A stretch of DNA of 64,000 nt, from assembly GCA_019914945.1 (NCBI GenBank), contig CM034110.1:5287808-5351807 (forward strand), read 5' to 3'. The translations under genes and the position numbers were made by a program. Position 1 is the stretch's first letter. Each line of letters begins with the position of its first letter. Source of the stretch: Typha latifolia. Lineage: Eukaryota > Streptophyta > Magnoliopsida > Poales > Typhaceae. Shown in pieces: positions 37,421 through 50,599 of this stretch. The notes under the pieces were generated by a model that was not told where the DNA came from, searched no databases, and was given only the letters and a program-made list of their open reading frames with translations.

Positions 37421-38561
37421 GATTGCCATTTAATATATATATATATATTAAAATTATGAGCGATAACTTTTATAAAAAATAAATCACAACAAACTTAAAT
37501 TATATGCATATAACGCTCTGACTATAAAATTTATAAAATAGCAATCCTAACAATTATAGGATTATCTAACTCATAACCTATAACCTTCGTAAGTATTGAG
37601 ATCGTTATGCTTATAGTTTACACTCCACTCTATTTTTATTTCTAACCTTGTTTTTTTTTCATTAGATCACAAAATAATTTCCTACTTAGTGTGCATTTTA
37701 AAAATCTATGGACAAATGTTACGGTGTTTTAGAGTGTTTTTCGACATTACTAAAAATATAGGGATCAAATAAAATGGCTGATTACACTATCATGTTTTCC
37801 ACGTATACTTGCATGAACTCTTTCATAGACTCCTCAATTAAAAATTTTATATGGATATTCTTTTATGTTCAAGAGTCTATATAAGAATAATATTAAAAAA
37901 GTTTAGAATGTGTACGTAAAAAAGCCGAAATATATGTTATGATGTGAATTTGAGAAGAAAAAAAACCTAACATACTTACATGCAACATGGAGGTAGGTTT
38001 TTGTAATATACATGAGAAAGAAGCGATTCATAATATCATATTTACTTATTTGATACATTATGTTCTCTCTTTCCTATTAATTTTAGTGTCAAAATGAACC
38101 CTAGAATCTTCAAAACTTAGGTTTTTGTATGATACCCTTCACGTTACTTTTTGATGCATGTAAATTAAAAGCTGAGTAATTTAACAAACAAAATGAAAGA
38201 TACCCTTAACCGGGAGAAATGTATGTAAATAAAAATAAGAACATTTATGTATTTTTGTAATTAATTTGATGAATCTTTAACCAAAAAGTTTCAAGGGTAT
38301 ATGTAAAATTTAAATGTTTTGAGGTATATACATGCAAATATCAACTTTGGAGAGTTAAGCATGCATAAAAACCCAATAAAAATAATGGGTTACTATCCCT
38401 AATTATAACAATGATTTAGATTCACTTACACAAGAATAAGAGGCAAAGCATTGCCATAACGCAGGAAATATACATCACAGTGTAGATATTTCCATGTAAT
38501 AAAAAGCATATGAGATTGGGAAAAAATAATCCAAGATTTTTATTTGAAGTCAAATAAATAA
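37421..38561. other. Intergenic region before the methyltransferase gene
   Basis: AT-rich, with a short (AT)n run near 37433-37450. At 38100-38360 a segment carries repeated short motifs such as GATACCCTT, AAGGGTATATG and ATACATGCAAAT; it may be an old repeat. No gene was found. Confidence 0.5.
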
Positions 38562-41500
38562 TCAGTCACATAGAAAGGAAACACGTAAAAGATGTACACT
38601 TGATCGATCGTATGAGAGCATGTAAGGGAGCAAATTTAGAGGATTTATTGTTTTTGTTATGTCGATAACCGACAGATTAGCTTCACTGGCTAGTTTGAGG
38701 AAGTAATTGAATGTATCCAAGTTTCGGATGACTGTAGCTATGTATGAACTTGGAGATTCCTTTCCCTCTTTCCTTGACCTATCCTTGTTGATTTCTTCAG
38801 CCTGAAAAGATACTCCAAGGTCATCGAAGTCAGAGGCTTTCGGTTCGTTTGAGCTAGACTTCTGAGATCCCAGAAGTGCGGAAAGCACTCGAATGAGATG
38901 CGGTACACAGACTGGATCATAAATTATATCTGCACCCAGGCTGCAAAGAAACGCTATTAAGTATTTGACACTGAGCATATAACTAATTTCAGAAGCAGTG
39001 GAAGTTGCCTGTGGCAATCATATGTGACTGAGAAAACTTAATTGAATATGCATAAGATACCCAACATCGAAAGTAGGACTGATGAAACCAGCTCAATTCA
39101 CTTTTAACTGCTTATCAACCATGGATGACAACTGTTCGGGTTTCGGTAATGACGAAGTGATTTAATCAAACCATATTAACACAAAAAGAGAGACGAGCAA
39201 AAGAGTGCAAGTTAAATATAAAAAGGATCTTACAGAGCATAGAAGAAAGCATGTGTGACTCACATAATATCAGGCTCGTAGCTTTGTAGCTCGCTTTCAG
39301 ATACAAACTCCCATGGCAGATACTTGCACTCAACCTGGCAAAAATTCAGGCAACTTCAAAATGCCTACAAATGTATGATCTAATGCACATAAAATATGGC
39401 TATGAGCATTCTCCAAGTATCAACTGATACTAACATGTATTGTATCGACCATTAAGAATCCGAAATAGAGGGACGAAACCAAGTTTTTCATGGTCTCGAC
39501 CCAATATCAATAGTGCCAACTCATACGGAAGCCCATATGGTAGACACAAAATCTTAATTTTCTTTTAATTTCAGTTATATGTGGGTATGATTATAAGGTG
39601 GATCCAACCTGAATTCAGTGCAGATCCAGCAAAGGGAAGCTCTAGTAAAGTAGTCTCCAGTGAGCTACTAAATTATCTCTCCTTTCATTTTTGTTGCTTT
39701 TTTATTTCTCTCGCTCTCCCCTTTTTATGTTTTCTTTCATCACCTTTTCCCATTTGCCTCTGTTGCATTCACCCAATGCGCAACATGTATTTATTAATAA
39801 AGGGCCACTCTATCACAAAGGTGATGGCAATGGGCGAGCACATGTATCTATTAGATCCACCCGGAGTTCAACATTGTTCTTAGTATTTTTCACTCTTCAT
39901 ACTATGTTCCTAATATCTTATATGAGTAATCTAAACTTTCTTATTTGCCTGCCATCTTTTTTGAACTTTTTAGGATTTTCAAATGTTCTATATCATTTTT
40001 TTAATTTTAAGTAATTTAAAAAAATTGAAATCGAAACGGTCGATATATCGTATCAACTTTTTAGGAAGCCGATTAAATACCAATATTTAGACAAAAGAAA
40101 AGGAACAGAAAAGGAAAGAGAAAGAAACCATTTGAGATCATGAATCAGGAATAACAAAGTTTCATTGTTGATTTGTATATCTTGTTTGTGGATAATAAAA
40201 ATAATTTGACAAGTCTAACAATGGAAATAACGCTAAAGCTACACCAATTTTGAAAGAAGACTTCCAAATAAACGTTAAAAGATAGCTAGAAAATCTAAAG
40301 CAAAACCAATCATAGAACTTTAAATTGCTGAAGCATGTTAATATGTTATATAAGGTGAACCCCCTACTTTTGGGCCATGAGGCCCATGATTTGATAAAAA
40401 GGGCATCATTTATGAATCTAATGCAGTTCTAAATTCAACCAAAAGATATGTTGTTGAGAAGATATTGCCAAATATCACAAACTTAAAAATACAAAAAATA
40501 TATTGTTCTTATGAATAGAGTTGTTCTCTTGGTTGACTTTGACTTTTGTCATTGTAGAACTAGATTTTGTCTTTTGATTGTTAAAATGCAATCCTACACT
40601 AGAAGGAAATTAGAAACAAAATGGCTAACCCTATTCGTGCTTCGGCATAAGATTTGTGATGAGATAGCTTCATTTCTCAAGCCATTGAGTTCCACATTTG
40701 ACTTCATGTTAGCTAAAGTTTGTATGTCACCATCGGTAAGAATCACCTGCATCGAGTACTTGATCAACATATATGATATTCAAATAATTACTACAGGAAA
40801 CAATGTAATATAAGTATATAACTAAACCATTATGTAAAGCACATATATAATAGGATTACAAAATTATGAAGTCAATTGGTGCACAAGATTACATAAACAA
40901 CCATTTAATACATTTTTAATGCATTTCATATGGATCTAACATGTGTATGAATCAGAATTCTATAAAAATATAAAGACATAAAAATATGAAAAAAGAAAGA
41001 ATACAACAAGTACGTGTAAGAAACAAGGGAAAAAAATATCCGATATATGCATGTAATATCGTACCTTGGAAGCACCAACTTGGTTGAGACAAACACCAAC
41101 CAAACCAACACCAGATCCGACCTATTTGTTGCAAGACCACAGCAAGAGTCACAGTAAACAACACCAAAAAAATATAAGTTTTGAATAGCATGAAATAAAA
41201 CTTAGGGATATATTAAGTACAGCTAATTTATTAGTATATATAAGGAAATGAATGCATCTTCCAACCAAAAGAAAGAATGAAGATTATCAAGAACGGAAGT
41301 AACTAAGAAAATCCAATGCTAAACTTAGTTTGCTAGAAATGAACTAAAAAACAAATTATTCATAATACAAAGTTTAATATCTCTTACCTCTAGGTACAAA
41401 AAGACAAAAGAAAAAAGGAAGCAAAGAGACATACTTCCCTAGAACAGATTCCTATCTGCATTTCCTTAAATAGCTTGCTGCCTTATCAATAATCTAAAAG

Positions 41501-44500
41501 AGACTAATTGAGCCTCCACATGAAGAAACAGTCATTGGTCGTACATGAAATCTAGTAAAATAAATACATCATAAATCATGCGCACTTAACTCTCTTGAGA
41601 GCATTAAAGAGCCCTACCACTTTGATCATCTTATACCTTCCCTACAAAATGAAAGCCATAAAGGGAGGGGAAAGAACAGTGCTTTGACACAACTTTAATG
41701 ATCAGTTCTTAAAATCATAGCACATATTCAGGATCCTTTCGAAATCGAAAAAAATCTTAAGGTAGCTTGTCTGCTGTGATTGAATGTATTGGGTGTATCT
41801 TTTCGGATCTTGTGTGTCCTTAGGGCTTAATGTTTGTTTTTCTTGTAGTGTCGGTAGAGGGTCTCTTTAAAATATCTCCCCTTTCCTTAGTTTATCAAAC
41901 TTGTAAAAGATGATTGGATTTAATGGAATTATCGGTCTATGGACCTTCAAAAATAAATCATGAATAATAGAATATTACAATTATGCATACCTCAAAGCAA
42001 AATTTATTCAAGAAAATCTTTGGATAAGAAAGAATAAACTCTGACAAGAAGAGACTTGAGGGCCAAAGAGAGCACCTGTGTATGCAACATATGAGCTAAT
42101 AAGATAAACTATGAATTAAATATGAAGTGCCAGATTTGAGAAAATATCACCAATAAAAAGTGCAGATGATCACAGATACACAGGAGAATAGAAAATGCCT
42201 ACTGGGTACTCAAAATAAAACTTATTAAACAAAGTAAAGCAGATCTAAGATAAACTTTAGTATGGACACAGTTTCTTGATCACAATTTATGGATGCTATT
42301 AATATTTATCTAAAATCTAAAGAAGAAAAGTTTGAATACAAAAATAGTACACTAAATGAGAGAGATGAAATATATGTAAGCATGGAAAGAGGGACCTCAA
42401 GGGAGTTTGTTATCATTCAACAAACTGTGTTTGAGAGGGTCAGAAAATCAAGGATTCAACTGTTTCAGCACCTGTCACACCAGCATATATATATATATAT
42501 ATATATACTTTTGAAAGAAAAAGGACGTCTTTATCAATTGCCATGTTCAGCAAATGCTCCTGAGACACCGGAGACCAAAAGAGAGGTGAGCTGCACTGGA
42601 AAGAGCTCTCCTAAGAGCAACAGAAAACCAAAGAATGACCAAGATAAGTGAGCCAGTCAGCTACTTAGCATGCTTACATGGATTTCATATTACAAAAAGA
42701 AGTCAGCAAAAAGTAGAAGCCTTCTACCAAGGATTTGATTCGCTAGGAAGGTTCCCTAGCTCACATATCTTGATCATAGGAAGAGAATCCAATTCAATCC
42801 AAAGATGTGAAATTCCTTTTCTGAAAACGTTTGCTGGTGCAACCCTAATCTCTGAAGCTTCTGCATACAGGAAAGAAGCAAATTGTCTATTCCTGATACC
42901 CTAGCACCAGTCAACAAAGGCTACCATTAGGAAATCTGATGATGAAGCCTGTCCCTTTAGGATCAGTAGGTGACATGGAATTTCTAGTGGTCGATATTAA
43001 GTTATTAACTAGCCTACAGGAGCCGGTTCCCTTATCCACAACTTCTAAGTGGGCCAAATAGGGGCAGGGCAGAGCTGAGGAAATCAGGAAATTATCCCAA
43101 GCAGAACTAAGGCATTGCTCCATAAAATAACAGGAGAGGCCTCATTGCAGGTATGATAATCCATGAATATGCATACAATTACTCTGCCTTCTGAAATTGA
43201 CTTGAAGAGCTTTTTGTGTTTCAAGAAAAATACTATATGTCGAATATGCATGAATCAAACTCGTACAATTATCCATGAAAGAACCATGCAACAGAAGTGA
43301 TGTGGAAACATATCAAATGCTGTCTTAATCTGCAATACCTCTACTCTTGATCCTTGTGGGGTAGACCAAATTGACTCCTTTATATATTTCTAAAATTCCA
43401 ACTACTCTTTACACAATAAAGACTACAATCATCCTAGAGATACATACTGATAGTTGCTTGATGTGGCATATCATAATTTCAGTTATGGAAAACAAAATGT
43501 TCCAATACTTCACTAGGCCAAGAAAAGGATACTATCATAATGACAACCTAAAAGTGATATTACTCTACCTGAATAACACAACAAAACTGTAGGAAATAAG
43601 GTCACCAACAGAAAATGACATGAGAAACTATGATAACATTTTCGGCTAGACATTTGCTGTGCCGAATGCTGATTTTCCATGCATAGCTGCAAGAAGCAAA
43701 GATAAAATAGAAAAATAAAATCTGCAAAGAGTTGTTAAAGAATACTGCCGATGAAGGATCAAAATTGATCCATAGAATCCAATCAATCCAGATAGCCAAC
43801 CAACAAGGACTCAAAATACTGTTGGTTGCTGCAGCATGACTGTTCACTTCCAGAGCACTGAAGAACAGTGACGACTGACCATGGTCTATGAAGGATCACA
43901 ATTGATCCATATAATCTAATCAATCCAGATAGCCAACCAACAACTCAAAATAGTATTGGTTGCTGCAGCATGACCGATTACATCTACAGCACTGATGAAC
44001 AGTGTCCACTGACCACAACATAATCTCATTTTTTGTGAGGCCCAAAGTAACCTTAAACATGATTACAATGTAACCAAAACCCTAAGACATATTTATATTT
44101 CAAACTATGCTTGCATCCTTCATTAAGAAACTATCTCTAATAGTTACAAAACTATTATGTATTTGCAGTAACAAATCAATGACATCTTGACATAATCAGT
44201 TGTAACTTCCATAACATATACATGATAAGACACCACAATCCCTAATATCTGTGCACACAGATGATTGTCACTACTTGACAAGACATCAAATACTAGAGAA
44301 AAAAGCAACCGATGAATGTACATGATATGTGCATAAGACCTACATCTATATATGGATATACATCTCATTCAATTTTAAAAGAGCTCATCTTTGTTACTCA
44401 TGAAATATAACAAACCAACAAGCCAAATATCATAAAAGAAAATAGCATCGTACCCGGTATCTCCTTCAAGCATGTTGAGAGAACACAGCAACCGAACAAC

Positions 44501-44692
44501 AAAGTTTGCTGACCCTGAGCAAGAGTCATCTTGGACAAAGGAAGTGTAGTTCTTAAGTTAATACTAATAATGAAATATAAAAAAAAATTGAGACTAAGTG
44601 AACAACCAATCAAAATGCCATTACTTACAAGTAGAAGAATAAAAAGAAATTTCTTTGTAGATTCTACCACTCTCTTTTAGCAAGCCTTCCTC
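38562..44692 (-). CDS. FAM86/EEF2KMT-like protein-lysine methyltransferase (N-terminal exons not found)
   Basis: Seven phase-consistent exons on the minus strand: 44629-44692, 44454-44514, 41991-42075, 41065-41121, 40630-40746, 39264-39334 and 38562-38940 (stop). They encode SGRIYKEISF, FVVRLLCSLNMLEGDTG, CSLWPSSLFLSEFILSYP, the SAM-binding motif VGSGVGLVGVCL, VILTDGDIQTLANMKSN, VECKYLPWEF and ILGADIIYDPVCVPHLIRVL, ending FNYFLKLASEANLSVIDITK and LLRVSFLCD. This is the class I methyltransferase family that includes the eEF2 lysine methyltransferase; the substrate is inferred from family only. The first exon here starts in phase 0 with no ATG, so roughly 100 N-terminal residues are missing. 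They may lie right of 64000, beyond the nested transposons, or be lost. The visible exons carry no stop or frameshift. Confidence 0.85.
42485..42508. repeat. (AT)n microsatellite
   Basis: A short AT dinucleotide run in the same intron of the methyltransferase gene. Confidence 0.9.
42690..43125 (-). mobile_element. LINE-type RNase H (RVT_3) fragment in the methyltransferase intron
   Basis: On the minus strand, GFIIRFPNGSL (about 42915-42950) is followed by AEASEIRVA and KGISHLWIELDSLPMIKIC (about 42770-42880). This is the pattern of the RNase H-like domain found at the C-terminus of plant LINEs and in related zf-RVT genes. It is short, interrupted, and lies in the intron between exons 41991-42075 and 44454-44514. 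Confidence 0.5.
43754..44013. repeat. Tandem duplication, two units of about 128 bp
   Basis: Unit 1 (about 43754-43883) and unit 2 (about 43888-44013) share ATCAATCCAGATAGCCAACC, GGTTGCTGCAGCATGAC and ACTGACCA with scattered substitutions. Both lie within an intron of the methyltransferase gene. Confidence 0.85.
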
Positions 44693-45869
44693 CTAATAAA
44701 GGTTAAAAAATTACTTTATCTATAAACAAAGATTATATAGTCCAATTCAATTGCGACAACATAAAAGATTCCTGCATAGGACGAATGAATAATATGACTC
44801 TAGCAAGGACACATATTACATATATGTATATGCATATATAAAGACCTCTGATAATAAAAAGAAAGTGGGTGTGTATGGTTGCATTACTTTTTAACTAAGA
44901 TTATTGCTATAACATGTGACAGCAGTCACACAATCGCTATTAAAAAAAAGGTCATGGCAGGCAGCATGGCTGTTTTGGACCTTCTCCAATAGAGTGTCAA
45001 AAGAGCTCGTTAACTCTTGGCCTGCTAAGCTCAGTTCCTTTGTGGCTTGGCGAATTTTCTCACTTGATAAACAAGCTGAGCTCAAAATGAGTTGTACTTG
45101 GTTTAGCTCAAAGATACAAGTTGTTTCTATATTATATGTACTTAGTTGAAGATTTACAACAATTGGTTCTCTGTCGTAGTTTGTTTTTGTTCCTCTTTTA
45201 TTGACATAAGCACAGAGTTTGAACCCTATTGAGCTTTCATTTTTCCTTTCCTTTTCATTAGACAAATATGTCAAATGAAAGGCAGCTCTAGTCTACTCAA
45301 TCAAGACAAGGCATTGTAAGAGAAAGTTACACTTTGATTGAAGCTTCAAAGAGGTGACAGTATTGTAAGAGAAAGTAACACTTTGATTGAAGCAGAAGTG
45401 ATCAAAGAATGAAAGCAATAAAAGATTCTCTCTCCCAATTAGCTAATGGCACAAAATGATGCTTGGTCATCGACGCACTATGTGCTACACCATCGTCAAC
45501 ATAGGGTGGCACATCCTTGTGAAAAATAATATTGCCAATTCTAGACAGGGTCGATAAAACCTGCGTAAGATCTAATAGGGGAGCATCAGGATACTCCCAT
45601 ACAACGATGGTCATATCAGTGGCACATGTCGTGCCGTGCCACCATCAGCATAGCACGCCCAGTGGTGCGACTGACACGCATTTATAATATTTTTAATAAA
45701 AATTTTAAAATATTTAAAGATGCTTTAAGGTTTTCGGTATGTCAATCTTTAAATTTTAGTTTAAATATATGTATTAAAACCTACATTATAGTGTTTTATC
45801 TTTAAATTATTTTTTTAAATGCCATATTTTATTAAAGATAAAAGAATAATTAAATATAAGTATTCAATT
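44693..45869. other. Presumed upstream intron of the methyltransferase gene before the transposon complex
   Basis: No phase-compatible exon was found here. It holds a TATA/ATGTATATG-rich patch (44815-44840), a segment rich in GAGCTCA-type words (45000-45080), and a short tandem repeat at 45311-45393. The frame at 45402-45614 on the minus strand has no recognisable domain. Confidence 0.4.
45311..45393. repeat. Short tandem repeat, two units of about 50 bp
   Basis: ATTGTAAGAGAAAGT followed by ACACTTTGATTGAAGC occurs twice, starting near 45313 and 45362, with one substitution between the units. Confidence 0.85.
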
Positions 45870-48656
45870 AAGCACGGACTAGACACGACACAATATGGAC
45901 ACGGCAATACAACAAATCTTAAAAACTAGGATACAGACACAGCTAGGATACGATAATGAATACATTAATAAATAATATATATATATATATATATATACAT
46001 GTAAAATTATAAATTATCGACCTATAATTAAAACTACATAAAAATGCATACTTTACTCATGCAACAAACAATAAGTGTACAAAGCAACAAGAATATCATA
46101 ACATTACAAAATATATAAGAGTTTATAACAAATAAGTTAGTGACAAAATATTCAAATTTCACAGTTCTACCATAAAATACAACAAAGAGTTCCATAGTTC
46201 ATCTTTCATTTTCCGATCGGTGCCTTCTCATTCTCATTCTCTTTATTTGTAAATATCACAGTCTCCAAATCTGACTCATCAAGAGAAAAATTGGCAGCTT
46301 ATAATATTCCTACACCATCAAAATAATTAAAGCCATCCCCTCTATATCCCACATCTGGATTTCCTCTTCTAAGTATTCTTTAAACTTTCTTGATAAAAGG
46401 CAAAGATTACTAATGCATATTAAATTTTCAGCTCGTTGTGGAGTTATCTTATTTTTTTTTTCATTAAACGAATGAATGAGTATGTGCTCCAATTCTTCTC
46501 ACAACACAAAGATAAGCAAGGATGTCCAATTAACCGAAGCGCTAAATTTTGAAGGATAAATACGCAGGCGTCATGATTAACCTACCATATCTTCGAATCA
46601 AAAGAATTTTTTCTTCAATAAAATAATTAGTATAGGCCGCATATATAATTCTTCTCTCCTTCGCATTGGTAAATAATCTCCTTAAACATTTGTTCCTCAT
46701 GTAGGAAATTTCTAAGTCCATATGCGATGCAACATGATTTGAGTCCTCTTAAATCCATTGAGTTATAATACCTATTAAGATAATTGATGGAACATAATTG
46801 TCAAATTAGTAAAAAAAAATAGATAGTCATATGAAAAATGGATGATAAGACATTAAAAAAAGATGATAGTCACCTTGGATTTTAAAAATGTGCTAAACAG
46901 TGGAGTGGTGTATTACTTTTGCCCCACCTATCAATTAAGATCTTATACACCACTAAACAAAGGAGGGACTCCTCGCTTTTCATCTTTTATTCATACCTAT
47001 AAATAATTGTTTTAATATATTCTATCATTGTATCCTACATCTCATATATTAGATGCAAAAACAAAAGAGAGACTCCTCACTTTCCATCTTTTATTTATGC
47101 CTATAAATGATTATTTTAACTTATTTTATCACTGTATCCTACATTTCATACATCAAATGCAAATAAGGTGAGTCGGTATCTACAAATCTCAACATTTTAT
47201 AAACAGGCTCTGTGAAAGCAAGTATATAGTCAATTTTATCCCACCAAAAATCATCAAGAATTTTTTTCAATAACAAATTGTGTATTGCCCAAATTATTAT
47301 TTCTGTAAGAACTCTACTATCACTGATTGCCATTGACTAAATGTCTTGTTAGATTGTCCTGATCTTTTCAACATTATAATTATTAAGGCAAAACAAGTAT
47401 CTACAATAGTAAAAATCTTCAAGTTCACAAATTCATTTAAAATGACCAACCTCATTGAATGTTGCATAATAAAATTTTTGATGCACATCACATCTTCTGC
47501 CACTACTGAAATCTAGTTATATTTATCAAAAGCAATTTTATTCACCTCAGTATTTTTCACTATGCATATATTTTTCAAGATAAAGTTAAAAGTATAAACT
47601 ACACATGGAGTTCAAAAAATATTTAGAAATTGACCCTCAAGTATCATCCTTACTGCCTTGCAAATATGAGCATTGTCAGTTATCACTTGAACTATATTTT
47701 GAGGCCCTACTTTTTTAATGGCTCTATTAATCAAAGTAGAAATAAAAAATTTGTCTTTAAACTCTCCTTCATAATTAACAGCCTTCAAGAATATAAAATC
47801 GCTCTCAGTTATAGCCAGAAAGTTTATGAGAGGCCTTGTCTGTGCATCACTCCATCCATCACATACAATATTAAGTCTTTTTTGCTCCCCATATACTCTT
47901 AATAAATTCTAGCAATTGCTGAATATTTGCTCTTTCTTATTGGAGGAGAGTAATTCTCAATATATTATATCAAGGAGGCAAATAACTTAAAAGTGAATTG
48001 TTTGCTGCAAATCAAAAGGCCCTAACATAATAAAAGTTCCTTGCTAAATAAAAAGGCAATATTGCTAAGTAGAACATCTTTGCAATCTCATAGTGCGATT
48101 GGTTACGGGCACTGTAGTTAAATACTTTTTTAAAAGTTGTCATTGCTTTTCTTTTCTTTAGCTCTCCCTCTCTTGATGTTCCTGCCATATCAAATTCTGA
48201 ATATGCAAAAGAACTACTAGATGATAAAGCTAGGACATCTTTTGGTAAGTCTAGTTAGTCTCATCAAATACGCTTTTATCTTATAGTATAATTTTTTTAT
48301 GAATTTGCTAATAGTATTTGCATTGGAAGCAGGAGAGGGAGAGAGAGATACCTCAACGAGAGTGCAAAGCGTCGACGTCAGCAAAAGAGCTAGTCGTCGG
48401 GAGAGGAGCTTGTTGTCGAGGGAGGAGGAGCTCGTCAGGAGCGTCGTCGAAGGAGAGTCATTGAGCAAGAAAGAGATCTAAGGTAGGTTGCAATTTGGGT
48501 TTTTTCTTCTTTTTTAGAATTTGAGTTTTGAGGGTTTTAGTTTAACCATAAACCCAAACTTGTTTACTTGCCACGTGTTCGTCACATGTCCGTTTTTTGT
48601 TAATTATTAGATACTCGATGGCATATCCGACATGTGTTGGCAACCTATTCGTGCTT
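45870..48656 (-). mobile_element. hAT transposon with decayed DUF659 transposase, left (inverted) copy
   Basis: Bounded by AAGCACGGACTAG at the left and, on the minus strand, AAGCACGAATAGG at the right. Minus-strand coding remnants include IKNFIMQHSMRLVILNEFVN (about 47430-47490), IIWAIHNLLLKKILDDFWWD (about 47230-47310) and ISNLCLLSRKFKEYLEEE (about 46350-46410), the last being the hAT C-terminal dimerisation region. Stops and frameshifts are common. The adjacent 8-mers ATTCAATT and CAGAGTAA do not match, so no target duplication survives. It is the same family as the plus-strand copy at 49109-63025. Confidence 0.75.
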
Positions 48657-49108
48657 CAGAGTAAATATTATTCAACACATATATGATTAAATACATTCAT
48701 TAAAACTAATACTAATGATTAAACACTCCATAATATGATTGAAGGCTCCATGATATGATTGAAGATTTAATAATATAATTGAACACATAATAACATTTCA
48801 ACATATAATATTAATTGATAATAGTTTAATAATTAAAATTAATATCTAATTGAATATAGAATGACGAGGATCAAAAACTTTATTTGTCAGCACAAGAATA
48901 ACATAAGATGTTGTATTAAATTGTCGATAATTTTTAAAACTTATCTACTAGTAGTATTACTTGTTGTAACGTCTCACAGTCTTTATACAAATATAAATTT
49001 TGCAATTCTCCTATAATATGGTATGGATAGTGAACATGCACGGAAACAACTAGCACCAGCACCGGCATAGGCACACCATAAGTTCTACTGGATGTGATTA
49101 TAACTCCA
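48657..49108. other. Spacer between the two inverted hAT copies
   Basis: About 450 AT-rich bases, including repeats of the type CATAATATGATTGAA (48720-48790). It would form the loop if the flanking inverted copies paired. No gene was found. Confidence 0.6.
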
Positions 49109-50599
49109 AAGCATGAACATGGCAAAATGGATGTCGTGGCTGTGTCGAACATGCCGGGGACACGGACACCCTGCCGACATGCCACTAACATGTGCTGGAT
49201 ACGCTGCAGAGTATCCAATAATTAAAAAAAATGGGCATACCGTGGACACACCAAGGACATGCTGTCAGACACATCTCAAGTTAACAGGTTTGAGTTTACG
49301 AATTTTTTCCTTCCTCAAACCCAATAATTTGTTAAACTAAAAGCCTCAACTCAAACCCTAAAACCAGGAAAATGCAAATCACAACCTACCTCAGATCTCC
49401 TCCTTGCTTGATGACTCTCTCGTTGATGAGCTTCTTCTCCCTCGATAATGCTCCCGACGAGCTCCTCCTCCCTCGATGACAAGCTCTTCCTCTTCCGATG
49501 ACAATCTCCTCCTATCCCAACGACGAGCTCATCTCCATTGTCAATGTTACGCACTCTCACTGAGATCTCTTTCTCTCTCTCTCTCTCTCAATCTCTTTCT
49601 CTCTGGCTGAGTTGAGAAGAAGTGAGTAGCTGGATTTTTATTTTGCTTAGTTGGTGGGTTTGTTTTTTTTTATACAGCACTACAGTACAGTAGTGAGTAA
49701 AATTTAAATTATAAATAATTTTATTTAGTGATTTAAACACTGTGAATTAGTGATTGACATAATTTAGTGCAATTCAATTATTTAAACGATGCAGTTTATT
49801 TATTTAAACAGTAGTTGACATGATCGTGACATTAATTTAATTTAATTTTTATTTAAACAGTAATTGCAATTAGTGAAGTAACACTTATTTTGTTAGTTGT
49901 TTTATTTTTAATGTTATAGTGATTGCAATGAAAGAAAAAATTAATAAAGAATCAAAGTTAAGAATCTAGTGAACCTATTGGAAGTTCCAATAATGTGGAT
50001 GATAGTATTCTATTGTAAAAATATGTAACTAAGTTATAAAAATTGGGAGAAAGCGAATGCAATTTAATCCAATGCAATTTATGTCAGCAAATTTAAAAGG
50101 AATCGTACTATAGGGCAAAAGCACATTTGAGGAGACTAACTGGACATGGAATTAAGACTTGTCCAAAAGTGAATGATCAACACATGATGAAAATAAAAAG
50201 AGTTGTGGAGGAGGCTGGGTTGAGAATAAAAAATGTAATGTCTAAGCAAGTTCCTTTGCCAAAAGATGTTCAAGCTTCATCATCTAGTAGTTCTTTTGCA
50301 TATTTAAGATTTAATATGGCAGAAACATCAAGAGAGGGAGAGCCAAAGAAAAGAAAAACAATGGCAACTATTGAAAAGCCATTTAACCCTAATGTCCGTA
50401 ACCAATTGCACTATGAGATTGCAAAGATATTCTACTTAATAGGATTGTCTTTTCATTTAGCAAGGAAACTTATTATGTTAAGGTATTTTTATTTGCAGCA
50501 AATAATTCACTTTTAAGTTATTTACCTCCTGGATATAATATAATGAGAACAACTCTCCTAGGAAAAACAAATGTTTAGCTATTATTAGAATCTATCAAG

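Noticed and set aside
45402..45614. A 70-codon minus-strand frame near the hAT complex
   Set aside because: It has no domain, does not resemble the missing methyltransferase N-terminus, and has no phase-compatible splice site.
45870..48656. Possible working hAT transposase
   Set aside because: Coding blocks are separated by stops and frameshifts, and no target duplication is left.
49351..49620. CT/GA-rich stretch with short frames, looked at as a gene or promoter
   Set aside because: It mirrors 48300-48480 in the inverted copy and is the leader of the outer hAT element.
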